From UBA2040 sp965660955 (GTDB lineage Bacteria > Bacteroidota > Bacteroidia > Flavobacteriales_D > Crocinitomicaceae): a stretch of DNA of 18,614 nucleotides. Below are positions 7,618-15,559 of this stretch, piece by piece. Position numbers and translations under genes: made by a program. Each line of letters starts with the position of its first letter. The first letter of the stretch is position 1. The stretch spans positions 1 through 18,614 of the forward strand of contig CBFIBY010000037.1 of assembly GCA_965660955.1 (NCBI GenBank). The letters run 5' to 3'. The notes beneath the pieces are model-generated. The model worked only from the letters and a program-made list of their open reading frames with translations. It was not told where the DNA came from and made no database searches.

Positions 7618-8559
7618 TTAGTCGTAGTGTATGTTCTCTAACATTATTTGCACCATCGAACTCAAATCAAACTTAACTTTCCAGCCCCAATCATTCTGAG
7701 CATCAGAGTCGTCAATGGAATTAGGCCAACTGTCAGCAATTTGTTGCTTAAAATCTGGTTTGTAGGAGATTTTAAAATCAGGTTGATGTTTCACTATTTC
7801 ATTGTACAATTCTTTTGGGGTAAAATCACAACCCGAAAGATTGTACGCCGAACGAATTTTAATTGATTCTGCTGGAGCTTCCATTAAATCAACTGTTCCC
7901 CGTATAGCATCTTCCATATACATCATTGGCAATCGTGTATCCTCTTTCAAAAAGCATTCAAACGCAATATTTTGCTTGGCCTTGTGAAATATATCAACGG
8001 CATAATCCGTCGTCCCACCGCCTGGAAGAGCAGTGTATGAAATCAAACCTGGATAGCGGATACTTCTGACATCTACTCCATGCACATTGTGGTAATACTC
8101 ACACCATCTTTCACCAGCTTGTTTGGATATTCCATAAACCGTTGTAGGTTCCATTATTGTCCGCTGCGGTGTGTTGTCAGGTGGAGTGGTTGGACCAAAA
8201 ACGGCAATTGAACTTGGCCAAAACACCTTTTTTACATAACCTTCTTTCGCTAAGTCTAGGATGGTAAACAATCCTTCCATATTTAGTTTCCATGCAAAAT
8301 CAGGATGCTTTTCAGCCGTTGCAGACAGAAGGGCGGCGAGAAGATAAACTTCAGTAATTTTTTCATCAATTATAAACTTTCTCACAAAGTCTCGATCAAG
8401 AATGTCCATATGTTCAAAAGGACCTCCTTTGAGGTGAACAGGGCATTCGTTTTTAACGTCGGTTGCAATAACTGTTTCGTTACCAAAACGTTTGCGAAGT
8501 TCTAAAACGAGTTCCGTACCAATTTGTCCTCCAGCACCTATCACCAAAACTTTCTTCAT
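7618..8559 (-). CDS. tdh: L-threonine 3-dehydrogenase, SDR (epimerase-like) type
   Basis: 313 residues from ATG 8559. An in-frame upstream ATG at 8580 would add MLKLFVT, but MKKVLVIGAGG is the canonical Rossmann start, and a -7 promoter box overlaps the upstream ATG. Seen: the NAD motif GAGGQIG (8-14), S116/S117 in WPSSIAVFG, and the catalytic pair Y142/K146 in VYGISKQAGE. The segments PGLISYTALPGGGTTDYAV and the TRLPMMYMEDAIRGT stretch are characteristic of the epimerase-like threonine dehydrogenases of Bacteroidota rather than the zinc MDR type. It oxidises L-threonine to 2-amino-3-oxobutyrate, which the ligase Kbl (not in this window) would convert to glycine and acetyl-CoA. It is transcribed divergently from the tyrosine catabolic genes. 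Confidence 0.9.
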   Translation of the reverse strand: MKKVLVIGAGGQIGTELVLELRKRFGNETVIATDVKNECPVHLKGGPFEHMDILDRDFVRKFIIDEKITEVYLLAALLSATAEKHPDFAWKLNMEGLFTILDLAKEGYVKKVFWPSSIAVFGPTTPPDNTPQRTIMEPTTVYGISKQAGERWCEYYHNVHGVDVRSIRYPGLISYTALPGGGTTDYAVDIFHKAKQNIAFECFLKEDTRLPMMYMEDAIRGTVDLMEAPAESIKIRSAYNLSGCDFTPKELYNEIVKHQPDFKISYKPDFKQQIADSWPNSIDDSDAQNDWGWKVKFDLSSMVQIMLENIHYD

Positions 8560-8577
8560 AGTCACAAATAATTTGAG

Positions 8578-8585
8578 CAAAGTTA
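8578..8585 (-). promoter_or_regulatory. Candidate -7 box (TAACTTTG) for threonine dehydrogenase
   Basis: On the - strand, TAACTTTG is a perfect match to the Bacteroidota -7 consensus TAnnTTTG, 18 bases before the ATG at 8559. No clear TTG/TTTG -33 element is seen at the right distance, so the promoter is only partly supported. The gcvH gene has a box at the same distance. Confidence 0.5.
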
Positions 8586-8654
8586 AAATTTCATTCTTTT
8601 TATGGCGAAAATGTTAGAGTAAGATTTGAACAAGTCTATTATTCTCAAAACTAT

Positions 8655-8673
8655 CAAAGATTGATTATCTTTG
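8655..8673. promoter_or_regulatory. Inverted repeat CAAAGAT-N5-ATCTTTG with a + strand -7 box, between tdh and hmgA
   Basis: Arms 8655-8661 and 8667-8673 are perfect 7-bp inverted repeats around the spacer TGATT. The right arm is part of TATCTTTG (8666-8673), a perfect TAnnTTTG -7 box facing hmgA; transcription from it would give a leader of about 115 bases. The site lies in the 235-base divergent gap between the two catabolic units, so it could be a promoter overlapped by an operator. The rest of the gap shows no other clear signal. Confidence 0.45.
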
Positions 8674-8794
8674 TGTGAAACGACTTTATGTGGGTTGAAT
8701 TACAAATACTGTTGAGTTATTTAATCAAAAGAAATCCTGAGTGATAGGGTTTTTAAACAATAGTATTCATCCATTTTAAACACATTTATTACAT

Positions 8795-9958
8795 ATGCCA
8801 TTTTATCATAAATTAGGAAAGATACCTCACAAACGACATACGGTTTTTGATCGTCCAGAGGGCGGAATATTTCATGAACAACTATTTGGAACGGAAGGTT
8901 TTCACGGTTTCTCTTCTATACTGTATCATCATTATCCTCCGACTCAAGTTAAGAGTGTGAGTGAGGCAAAAGACATTTCTCCAATACCTGCCGTAGACAA
9001 GAACATTTCTGCAAGAATGTTGAAAGGAATGAACGTTGCCCCAAAAGCTGATTTTTTAGAAAGTCGTGAGATTTTGTTGTACAATAACGATGTCAACGTA
9101 GCTTGCGCTGCACCTACAGAATCCCTTTCAAAATATTTTTATAAGAATGCCGACGCCGATGAAGTAATCTTTATTCATAAAGGTTCGGGAACCTTGCGCA
9201 CATTGCTTGGAAACATACCGTTTAAGTACGGAGATTACTTGGTGATTCCGAGAGGAATGATTTATCAAATCAGTTTTGATTCTTCCGATAATCGTTTGTT
9301 TATTGTCGAATCTTTTTCCCCAATAGTTACTCCAAAAAGGTACAGAAATGATTTTGGACAACTTTTGGAACACTCGCCATTTTGTGAGCGTGACATGCGT
9401 CCACCAAGTGAACTTGAATCACATATTGAAAAGGGAGATTATACAATTAAAATCAAAAAAGAGAATCACCTCCATGAGATGGTTTACGCGTCGCATCCAT
9501 TTGATGTTGTAGGATGGGATGGATTCAATTTTCCATACGCCATTTCCATTTTTGATTTTGAGCCAATTACTGGAAGAGTTCATCAACCACCTCCCGTTCA
9601 TCAACAATTTGAAGCATTCAACTTTGTAATTTGTTCGTTTGTGCCAAGGTTATACGATTATCACCCGAAAGCAATTCCGGCACCATATAATCACAGTAAT
9701 GTTGATTCTGACGAGGTTTTGTATTACGTCGACGGGGATTTTATGAGTAGGAATCACGTTGAACAGGGTTTTATTTCCTTGCATCCCGGTGGAACTCCAC
9801 ATGGTCCTCATCCTGGTGCTTATGAAAGAAGCATTGGGCAAAAGGAAACGGGAGAATTAGCCGTTATGGTGGACACGTTCAAACCACTTAAATTAACACA
9901 AGCAGCCGTCGACTTGCAAGATGAATCCTATTTGACAAGCTGGTTATTTAAAGATTAA
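8795..9958 (+). CDS. hmgA: Homogentisate 1,2-dioxygenase
   Basis: 387 residues, shorter than the human or Pseudomonas enzymes (about 430-445). It opens the ring of homogentisate to maleylacetoacetate in tyrosine and phenylalanine degradation. Family signatures: the N-terminal YHKLGKIPHKRHT (4-16), GFSSILYHHYPPT (38-50), the cupin strand DEVIFIHKGSG (122-132), PPPVHQQFEAFNF (265-277), and PHGPHPGAYE (335-344). Likely iron ligands are H300, E307 (or D306) and H336. In the human enzyme the first two ligands are spaced H-x5-E; here the motif reads HSNVDSDE, with an acid at both x5 and x6. It starts at ATG 8795, the only start before the conserved N-terminus, with no Shine-Dalgarno. The next gene, 15 bases downstream, supplies the preceding pathway step. 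Confidence 0.93.
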   Translation: MPFYHKLGKIPHKRHTVFDRPEGGIFHEQLFGTEGFHGFSSILYHHYPPTQVKSVSEAKDISPIPAVDKNISARMLKGMNVAPKADFLESREILLYNNDVNVACAAPTESLSKYFYKNADADEVIFIHKGSGTLRTLLGNIPFKYGDYLVIPRGMIYQISFDSSDNRLFIVESFSPIVTPKRYRNDFGQLLEHSPFCERDMRPPSELESHIEKGDYTIKIKKENHLHEMVYASHPFDVVGWDGFNFPYAISIFDFEPITGRVHQPPPVHQQFEAFNFVICSFVPRLYDYHPKAIPAPYNHSNVDSDEVLYYVDGDFMSRNHVEQGFISLHPGGTPHGPHPGAYERSIGQKETGELAVMVDTFKPLKLTQAAVDLQDESYLTSWLFKD

Positions 9959-9973
9959 AAAAAACATATTATT

Positions 9974-11146
9974 ATGTCATCAGAAATAAAAAAAGACATC
10001 GAAAACGTAGAATACGGGTTAGAAAAAATATTCGAAGGAGCGCAAGACTTTTTGCCACTTTTGGGAACGGATTATGTTGAATTTATCGTAGGTAATGCCA
10101 AACAAGCAGCCCACTTTTACAAAACTGCATTTGGGTTTCAATCGCATGCCTACAAAGGATTGGAAACAGGATGTGCGGATTTTGCTTCATACGTAGTTGT
10201 GCAAGACAAAATTAGAATTGTACTAACAACTCCACTTAAAGAAGATTCTTGGATGAATGATCACATTGCTAAACATGGTGATGGAGTTAAGGTGGTTGCA
10301 CTTTGGGTAGACGATGCCAAGAAATCTTGGGAAGAGACGACAAAAAGAGGAGCTAAATCCTACATGGAGCCTACAGTTGAAAAAGATGAACACGGTGAAG
10401 TTGTAAGAGCTGGAATTTATACATATGGCGAAACGGTACACATGTTTGTGGAGCGTAAAAACTATACTGGTGAATTTTTGCCTGGATACGTAAAGTGGGA
10501 ATCGGATTACAACCCTGAGCCGGTTGGGCTTAAATTTATCGATCATATGGTCGGAAATGTGGGATGGAATGAGATGAATACATGGGTGAAATTTTATGAA
10601 GATGTAATGGGGTTTGTAAACTTCTTGTCTTTTGATGATAAGCAAATTACAACTGAATATTCCGCTCTAATGAGTAAGGTAATGAGTAATGGGAATGGAA
10701 GGATTAAATTTCCAATAAACGAACCTGCCGAAGGGAAAAAGAAATCTCAAATAGAAGAGTATATTGATTTTTATAATGGACCTGGTGTACAACACATTGC
10801 TGTTGCAACAAATGATATTATTGATACAGTAGCAAAAATGAGAGCTAGAGGAATTGAGTTTTTATCTACACCTCCGGAAGAGTATTACAAAGCTGTACCA
10901 GGCAGACTTCAAGCACATAATCACGAATTAGGCGAAGACATTGAAAAATTGAAAGCGCTGGGAATTATGATCGATGCGGATGAAGAAGGATACTTACTTC
11001 AAATCTTTACGAAACCTATTGAAGACCGACCGACGCTTTTCTTTGAAATCATTCAGAGAATGGGAGCGCGAGGTTTTGGTGCAGGAAATTTTAAAGCACT
11101 TTTCGAAAGTATCGAAAGAGAGCAGGAAAAAAGAGGAACTTTGTAG
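9974..11146 (+). CDS. hpd: 4-Hydroxyphenylpyruvate dioxygenase
   Basis: 390 residues, standard length. It converts 4-hydroxyphenylpyruvate to homogentisate, the substrate of the upstream hmgA product. Two vicinal-oxygen-chelate domains are visible: the N-terminal one from about residue 28 (LPLLGTDYVEFIVGNAKQA) and the C-terminal one from about 186. The iron ligands are H191 in FIDHMVGNV, H274 in GVQHIAVATND and E358 in LFFEIIQRMGARGFGAGN; the last block is the family signature. The 15-base gap after hmgA suggests co-transcription. A strong terminator follows 25 bases after the stop. No other tyrosine pathway gene (maleylacetoacetate isomerase, fumarylacetoacetase) lies in the window. Confidence 0.96.
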   Translation: MSSEIKKDIENVEYGLEKIFEGAQDFLPLLGTDYVEFIVGNAKQAAHFYKTAFGFQSHAYKGLETGCADFASYVVVQDKIRIVLTTPLKEDSWMNDHIAKHGDGVKVVALWVDDAKKSWEETTKRGAKSYMEPTVEKDEHGEVVRAGIYTYGETVHMFVERKNYTGEFLPGYVKWESDYNPEPVGLKFIDHMVGNVGWNEMNTWVKFYEDVMGFVNFLSFDDKQITTEYSALMSKVMSNGNGRIKFPINEPAEGKKKSQIEEYIDFYNGPGVQHIAVATNDIIDTVAKMRARGIEFLSTPPEEYYKAVPGRLQAHNHELGEDIEKLKALGIMIDADEEGYLLQIFTKPIEDRPTLFFEIIQRMGARGFGAGNFKALFESIEREQEKRGTL

Positions 11147-11170
11147 AAAAAGCCATAAAGAATTAAATCT

Positions 11171-11216
11171 AGGGCGTTCATATTCCATTCGTTGTTGGAA
11201 TACAGCGCCCTTTTTT
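11171..11216 (+). terminator. Intrinsic terminator of the hmgA-hpd unit
   Basis: Outer stem AGGGCG/CGCCCT (11171-11176 with 11206-11211) and inner stem TATTCCA/TGGAATA (11181-11187 with 11196-11202), separated by small internal loops, run into TTTTTT at 11211-11216. It lies 25 bases after the hpd stop. The remaining 99 bases to the next gene hold no clear promoter; CAGATTTG near 11288 is one base off a -7 box. Confidence 0.85.
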
Positions 11217-11315
11217 GATTTAATACCCTTTACCGACCAGATTTCTCCGTTCACCGATAAACTAAACAAAGAACGAGAAAAATTCTGCAGATTTGTTTCA
11301 TATTAATTAGAACAC

Positions 11316-12098
11316 ATGGAAAAAGAAAAATTATCACCAGAAGATCAACACGATTTCTTATCATGGGAAAGAGGGAAATCCAGAGGTAAACTCGTGGCCG
11401 GAATACTAGTCCTTCTATTCGGATTGGTTTATTTATTGTATGAATTAGGCGTTGAGATCCCGCGTTGGATTATAAGCTGGGAAATTATATTCATTGGTAT
11501 CGGAATTGTGATTTTGATTCGGCATAAATTCCAGAAAATGCTGGGTTACATTTTTGTAGCCATTGGTGTGCTATCGAAAGTCCATGATTTTTATCCGCAC
11601 TTATTCAATTGGAGAATCATTTGGCCGATCATAATCATAATGGCAGGTTCATCCATGATATACAGAGCGAAATTTGGTGTGCGGCGAAAAGATAAATGGA
11701 AAAAAATGTCCGGTCGTTCAGATTTCTTCGGAATGGGAGAAACAGATGTGTCACCCGATGATTTTATTGATGGAGTATCGATTTTTGGAAGCATTAAGAA
11801 ACAAGTGGTAACAAAAAGCTTTAAAGGAGCTGATTTGTTCACCTTATTCGGAGGAACAGAAATAAACCTTACACAGGCTGATTTCGAAAGTCGAGCGATG
11901 ATCGATTTAACGACCATTTTTGGTGGAGCCGAAATAATCGTTCCTTCAGATTGGACGGTGAAATCTGAAATGGTATCCATTTTCGGTGGATTGGAAGACT
12001 CACGATTCCAAAAGAATATTGACGAGATGAGTAACAAAGTTTTAGTTTTAAAAGGAACCTGTGTTTTCGGTGGAGTAGAAATAAAAAGTTATAAATAA
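11316..12098 (+). CDS. LiaF-like membrane protein (four TM segments plus FGG-repeat domain)
   Basis: 260 residues. Four hydrophobic segments (about 26-46, 51-69, 76-90, 98-117) form an LiaF/DUF5668-type transmembrane domain with the characteristic W-x-x-I/WPIIII pattern. They are followed by a charged linker and a cytoplasmic C-terminal domain with repeated short beta turns: IFGS (156-159), LFGG (177-180), IFGG (201-204), IFGG (222-225), VFGG (250-253). This repeat is the signature of the LiaF C-terminal 'cell wall-active antibiotics response' domain. In Firmicutes LiaF restrains the LiaS kinase until the envelope is damaged. Here a kinase starts 5 bases downstream and a response regulator overlaps that kinase, so a similar partner role is a reasonable inference. 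No signal peptide is needed. The start ATG 11316 lies after an A/T-rich leader. Confidence 0.82.
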   Translation: MEKEKLSPEDQHDFLSWERGKSRGKLVAGILVLLFGLVYLLYELGVEIPRWIISWEIIFIGIGIVILIRHKFQKMLGYIFVAIGVLSKVHDFYPHLFNWRIIWPIIIIMAGSSMIYRAKFGVRRKDKWKKMSGRSDFFGMGETDVSPDDFIDGVSIFGSIKKQVVTKSFKGADLFTLFGGTEINLTQADFESRAMIDLTTIFGGAEIIVPSDWTVKSEMVSIFGGLEDSRFQKNIDEMSNKVLVLKGTCVFGGVEIKSYK

Positions 12099-12103
12099 GA
12101 GCG

Positions 12104-13150
12104 ATGGATAAAATCGGTATTTCCGAATCCAAAAATCTAAGAATACAAGTCACCTTGGCAATTTGCTTCGGTGGCTTGTACGCTTTTGCCCTTTTTTGTT
12201 CAGGTTATACCTATCAAGATTATTTATATGCAGGATTAATTTTTTCTTTAGAAGTTCTTTTGGGAGCTCGATTGATGATGACCGTTTTTCGATACTTTCA
12301 GCCCATCCGGACCATGTCCTTTGTTCCTTTGACTATTTTGGTTTTGCAAACGATTCTAGTTTCAGGGTTGTTTTACTTTATCATTTCTACCTTGAATTTG
12401 AAATGGCGTCCTCATTTGTATGAGCCGAATTTTTATATCCATTTCGTCCTTTTGTTTTTTATTTATTGGGTATTCTTTTATGAGTGGTGGTTCGTCAAGA
12501 ACGAAGCCAGAAATGCAAATGAAACTAAACGGGTATTGCATTTGCAAGAAAACTTGAAAAATGCAGAAATCAAGAATATCCAGCAAAACATCCAACCCCA
12601 CTTTCTTTTTAATAGTCTGAACTCAATCAGCTCCTTGACGATTAGCGAACCTGAAGAAGCACAAAAAATGGTCGTCAAACTTTCAGAATTCTTGCGTCAT
12701 TCTGTTGTGAAAAACCAGAAGATGTTCGTGACGTTGAAAGAGGAATTGGAGCAAATTAACCGATATCTAGCAATCGAACAAATTCGTTTTTCGCATCGGT
12801 TGCATTTTGATTTAGTGCACGATGAGGCAAATAATGCGATTGAAATTCCAGCAATGCTTTTACAACCTTTGATAGAAAATGCGATTAAATATGGATTATA
12901 CGGTCAAACAGGTAAAGCGGAAATCAAGATGAAGTGCACCAAGGAAGAAAACTACCTGGTCGTTCGGATTTCAAATCCAGTGGATGTAAATCACACGGTT
13001 AAAAAGGGGACAGGTTTTGGGTTGAATAGTATTCGTAAGAAGCTGTATTTGTTGTATGCAGAGAATAATCTGCTTCGCACAGATATGCGAAATCAAATTT
13101 TTAGAACAGAATTAAAAATACCATTGCATTATGAAGGTGATATTAGTTGA
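12104..13150 (+). CDS. LytS/YehU-type sensor histidine kinase
   Basis: 348 residues. Four transmembrane segments (about 13-33, 42-60, 72-95, 110-130) are joined by short loops and there is no separate extracellular sensor domain. A coiled linker (about 133-160) leads to the His_kinase domain with phospho-acceptor H166 in QPHFLFNSLNS. The ATPase domain has the N-box PLIENAIKYG (255-264) and G-box GTGFGLNSIRKKL (302-314). It would autophosphorylate and pass phosphate to the LytTR regulator encoded next. The lack of a sensor domain suggests that signal input comes through the membrane segments or the LiaF-like neighbour 5 bases upstream. Its last 20 bases overlap the regulator gene, which indicates translational coupling. 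Confidence 0.92.
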   Translation: MDKIGISESKNLRIQVTLAICFGGLYAFALFCSGYTYQDYLYAGLIFSLEVLLGARLMMTVFRYFQPIRTMSFVPLTILVLQTILVSGLFYFIISTLNLKWRPHLYEPNFYIHFVLLFFIYWVFFYEWWFVKNEARNANETKRVLHLQENLKNAEIKNIQQNIQPHFLFNSLNSISSLTISEPEEAQKMVVKLSEFLRHSVVKNQKMFVTLKEELEQINRYLAIEQIRFSHRLHFDLVHDEANNAIEIPAMLLQPLIENAIKYGLYGQTGKAEIKMKCTKEENYLVVRISNPVDVNHTVKKGTGFGLNSIRKKLYLLYAENNLLRTDMRNQIFRTELKIPLHYEGDIS

Positions 13151-13856
13151 TGACGAACCGTTAGCGCGGAATATTCTGAAGAAGTACTGTTCGCAAATTC
13201 CGGAAATTGAAGTTCTTGGGGAATGTGAAAACGGTTTCGAAGCAGTGAAAATGATAGAGGAGAAAAACCCAGATTTAGTTTTTCTCGATATTCAAATGCC
13301 CAAACTGAATGGATTCGAGGTGCTTGAATTACTACCTGAAACACCAAAGGTGATTTTCACTACTGCTTTCGATGAGTATGCCGTGAAAGCCTTTGACGCA
13401 AATGCCATGGATTATTTACTTAAACCATTTTTATTCGAACGGTTCAATCAAGCTTTTGAGAAGGTGAAGAATCAAAGCAGTCCCCAGATTGTTGAAACAA
13501 ATTCGAACGAGTATATTCATCCTGACGAAACCCAACGAATCGTTATCAAAGAAGGAGAGAAAATTAGCATTGTTCCAATTGAAGAATTGGTTTACATTGA
13601 GGCATATGACGATTATGTGAAGCTGCATACTGCAGACACCAGATACGTCAAAAAGCAAACAATGTCACATTATGAAAAAACGCTACCTAGTCAACTCTTC
13701 GTTCGTATCCACAGGTCTAGTATTATCGCGATTGATCGGATTCAAAGTATTGAATCTATTGAAAACGGTCGGTATCAAGTTTTACTTACGAATGATGTCC
13801 GCTTACCAATAAGTCGGTCTTCATTTCCCGAATTGAAGACGCGTTTGGGCTGGTAG
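13131..13856 (+). CDS. LytTR-family response regulator
   Basis: 241 residues. The receiver domain (1-about 120) has the acidic pocket D7/D8, phospho-acceptor D53 in FLDIQMP, T76/T77 in FTTAFDEYA and K98 in LLKPF. After a short linker (about 112-133), residues 134-241 are a LytTR DNA-binding domain: IEAYDDYVKLHT, SHYEKTLPSQLFVRIHRSSII, and the end LPISRSSFPELKTRLG. It binds DNA as a transcription factor controlled by the overlapping kinase gene. Direct targets are not identifiable here; autoregulation of the LiaF-like unit would be typical. The ATG at 13131 begins exactly at the canonical MKVILVDDE strand, which fixes the start despite the 20-base overlap. Confidence 0.94.
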   Translation: MKVILVDDEPLARNILKKYCSQIPEIEVLGECENGFEAVKMIEEKNPDLVFLDIQMPKLNGFEVLELLPETPKVIFTTAFDEYAVKAFDANAMDYLLKPFLFERFNQAFEKVKNQSSPQIVETNSNEYIHPDETQRIVIKEGEKISIVPIEELVYIEAYDDYVKLHTADTRYVKKQTMSHYEKTLPSQLFVRIHRSSIIAIDRIQSIESIENGRYQVLLTNDVRLPISRSSFPELKTRLGW

Positions 13857-13894
13857 AACAGAAATAAGTAAATTTGACATTCTAAAATTGTACA

Positions 13895-14374
13895 ATGGTC
13901 AAAGTAGGAATAATAATGGGTAGCAAATCGGATCTTCCAGTGATGCAAGATGCGGCAGATTTTTTGAAAGAAATTGGAATTGAATTTGAAATGAAAATTG
14001 TATCCGCTCATCGCACCCCAGAAATCATGTTTGAATACGGTAAGTCAGCCCACACGAGAGGTTTGGAAGTGATAATTGCCGGAGCTGGAGGTGCAGCGCA
14101 CTTGCCTGGAATGACGGCTTCTTTGACACCCTTACCTGTAATTGGTGTTCCGGTTAAATCAAGTAATTCAATCGATGGTTGGGATTCTATTTTATCTATC
14201 CTTCAAATGCCCGGAGGAATTCCAGTTGCAACAGTAGCCTTAAATGGAGCGAAGAACGCTGGAATTTTAGCGGCAAAAATAATTGGCTCCACGGATAAGG
14301 AGGTGCAGGCTAAAATGATTGCCTACATGGAAGAGTTAAAAGCGAAGGTGATTGAAAGCGGCAAGTCACTTTAA
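13895..14374 (+). CDS. purE: N5-carboxyaminoimidazole ribonucleotide mutase
   Basis: 159 residues, full length for class I PurE. It isomerises N5-CAIR to CAIR in purine synthesis and normally works with PurK, which is not in this window. Seen: the GSKSDLPVM loop (9-17), catalytic H39 in VSAHRTP, the AGAGGAAHLPGM block (72-83) and GVPV/SILQMPGGIPVATV. It lies 38 bases after the response-regulator stop but has no functional link to it. TTGACA at 13876-13881 is too close to the start for a sigma70-type promoter, and no TAnnTTTG box is seen in the gap, so it may be read partly from upstream. A strong hairpin terminator follows. Confidence 0.96.
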   Translation: MVKVGIIMGSKSDLPVMQDAADFLKEIGIEFEMKIVSAHRTPEIMFEYGKSAHTRGLEVIIAGAGGAAHLPGMTASLTPLPVIGVPVKSSNSIDGWDSILSILQMPGGIPVATVALNGAKNAGILAAKIIGSTDKEVQAKMIAYMEELKAKVIESGKSL

Positions 14375-14396
14375 GACGACGAAAGTTTATAGCAAC

Positions 14397-14434
14397 AAAA
14401 ATCCCGTTTCAGTTAAACCGAAACGGGATTTTTT
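14397..14434. terminator. Bidirectional terminator between purE and the tonB-like gene
   Basis: A perfect stem TCCCGTTTC/GAAACGGGA (14402-14410 with 14420-14428), loop AGTTAAACC, is flanked by A5 on the left and T6 on the right. Read on either strand it gives a GC-rich stem followed by a T run, so it can end both the purE transcript and the converging gcvH-vanZ-tonB transcript. Confidence 0.9.
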
Positions 14435-14448
14435 ATAGTCAGTTTTTT

Positions 14449-15120
14449 CTATTGTAAAGTAAAAACGATTGGAATTCGACAACGCGCTCTAACCTTTTTA
14501 CCACTGGCTTCACCTGGAACCCATTTCGGCATTTTACGCAGTACACGCTTCGCTTCTCTATCCAACTCAGGTGATACACCACGCTGAATTTCTACATTCG
14601 AAATTGATCCATCTTTTTCAACAACAAAGTTCAAATAAACTTTTCCTTGATCTTCATTGGCAATTGCCATCGGTGGGTAAACAATATTTGATTGAAGAAA
14701 CTTCATCATTTCCGCTGTTCCTCCAGGGAAAGTTGCATCAACATCAGGGAATTCAATAATTTCCTCTTCAATAACTTCTTTCTTATCCTCTTTCCCAATT
14801 GGAATTGGTGGTGGTGCCACAACTACAGTCGCTTGAGGTTCTTCTTCTGTGTTTTCTTCAATTTTAATTTCTTCCTGAATTGGAGGTGGTGCTTGTACCT
14901 CTGGTGGAGTTGGTGGTGGTGGCTCCTCTTCTTGTTTCTCCTCTTCTTGGAAATTTACAACAGACGTTTGCAAATTTTTCTTTCCAGCGTCATCTTTAAT
15001 AACTCCTGCTGTGTAAGAAAAAGAGGCAAGAACAAGGCTTCCAATAAAAAGAAATCCAATCGCAATAAACGGTAAACGTAATTTGTCAACATTGGCATCG
15101 GCGCTTTTCTTTAATTCCAT
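14449..15120 (-). CDS. TonB-family energy transducer
   Basis: 223 residues. A short cytoplasmic N-terminus, one membrane anchor (about 17-37), a periplasmic Pro/Glu-rich spacer (about 59-122, with runs such as EEEPPPPTPP) and a C-terminal TonB domain (about 130-223). The TonB domain shows FPGGTAEMMKFLQ, NIVYPPMA, GKVYLNFVVEKDGSI, REAKRVLRKMPKWVPG and the final strand RIPIVFTL. It transmits proton-motive energy from ExbB/ExbD (not in this window) to outer-membrane receptors. A receptor of the right kind lies at the start of the window, but they are 12 kb apart and Bacteroidota genomes carry many of both, so pairing is not implied. It is the third gene of a probable gcvH unit, 58 bases after the VanZ-like gene. 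The spacer is acidic rather than the classical Pro-Lys type. Confidence 0.9.
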   Translation of the reverse strand: MELKKSADANVDKLRLPFIAIGFLFIGSLVLASFSYTAGVIKDDAGKKNLQTSVVNFQEEEKQEEEPPPPTPPEVQAPPPIQEEIKIEENTEEEPQATVVVAPPPIPIGKEDKKEVIEEEIIEFPDVDATFPGGTAEMMKFLQSNIVYPPMAIANEDQGKVYLNFVVEKDGSISNVEIQRGVSPELDREAKRVLRKMPKWVPGEASGKKVRARCRIPIVFTLQ

Positions 15121-15178
15121 TTTGATATATTTTAATCGTAAAAATAATAAATAAAGTTACAAATTCTATTCCAAAAAA

Positions 15179-15556
15179 TCAATAACACTCTTTGTACAGT
15201 AAACGAAACGTCAACATGCCTAAATAAATTCCAATTATGCCCATTAATATCCAGAACCATTGAAAATTGCGCTCTGGGTAAATGTACATTGCAATTAATT
15301 CTAACATGAGTAGAATAAAAAATGTAACGATTACAGAATACGGTACAGCTCTTCTTTTTAAAAGTTCATTTTTTTGCTGCCTTTTAAAACTGGAGCATAA
15401 ATTAAAACTCATTAAAAAGTAGAAAAAAGCATATTGAAAGCTGTATTTCGCCGAGAAATCAATGGAACTGGTTAGACTAGGAAAAAAAATGTCCAACAAA
15501 ACGACACTCATGACAATAAACCATGCAATTGTAACTCCAAAGATGCGAAATCTCAA
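15179..15556 (-). CDS. VanZ-like small membrane protein (TTG start)
   Basis: 125 residues with four predicted membrane segments (about 4-25, 37-55, 72-92, 100-120). The pattern ELIAMYIYPERNFQWFW then a glycine-rich helix (86-113) resembles the E-x-Q-x5-PxR-x-x-x-x-D-x-x-x-N-x-x-G motif of VanZ-family proteins, although the usual Q, D and N are not conserved. The likely start is TTG at 15556, only 3 bases after the gcvH TAA and in the same frame; the next in-frame ATG (residue 16) would cut the first membrane segment. A VanZ-like gene between gcvH and a tonB gene is an arrangement I recall from other flavobacteria, which supports the call. Function is unknown; a link to envelope or peptidoglycan is only by family name. 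Confidence 0.6.
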   Translation of the reverse strand: MRFRIFGVTIAWFIVMSVVLLDIFFPSLTSSIDFSAKYSFQYAFFYFLMSFNLCSSFKRQQKNELLKRRAVPYSVIVTFFILLMLELIAMYIYPERNFQWFWILMGIIGIYLGMLTFRLLYKECY

Positions 15557-15559
15557 ATT

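Noticed and set aside
10974..11306. A 110-residue + strand ORF overlapping the end of hpd
   Set aside because: It overlaps the conserved catalytic end of hpd in another frame and runs through the terminator hairpin, so it is not a plausible gene.
14692..15075. A + strand ORF rich in Phe, Trp and Asn
   Set aside because: It is the antisense shadow of the Pro/Glu-rich spacer of the TonB-like gene; its composition follows directly from complementary codons.
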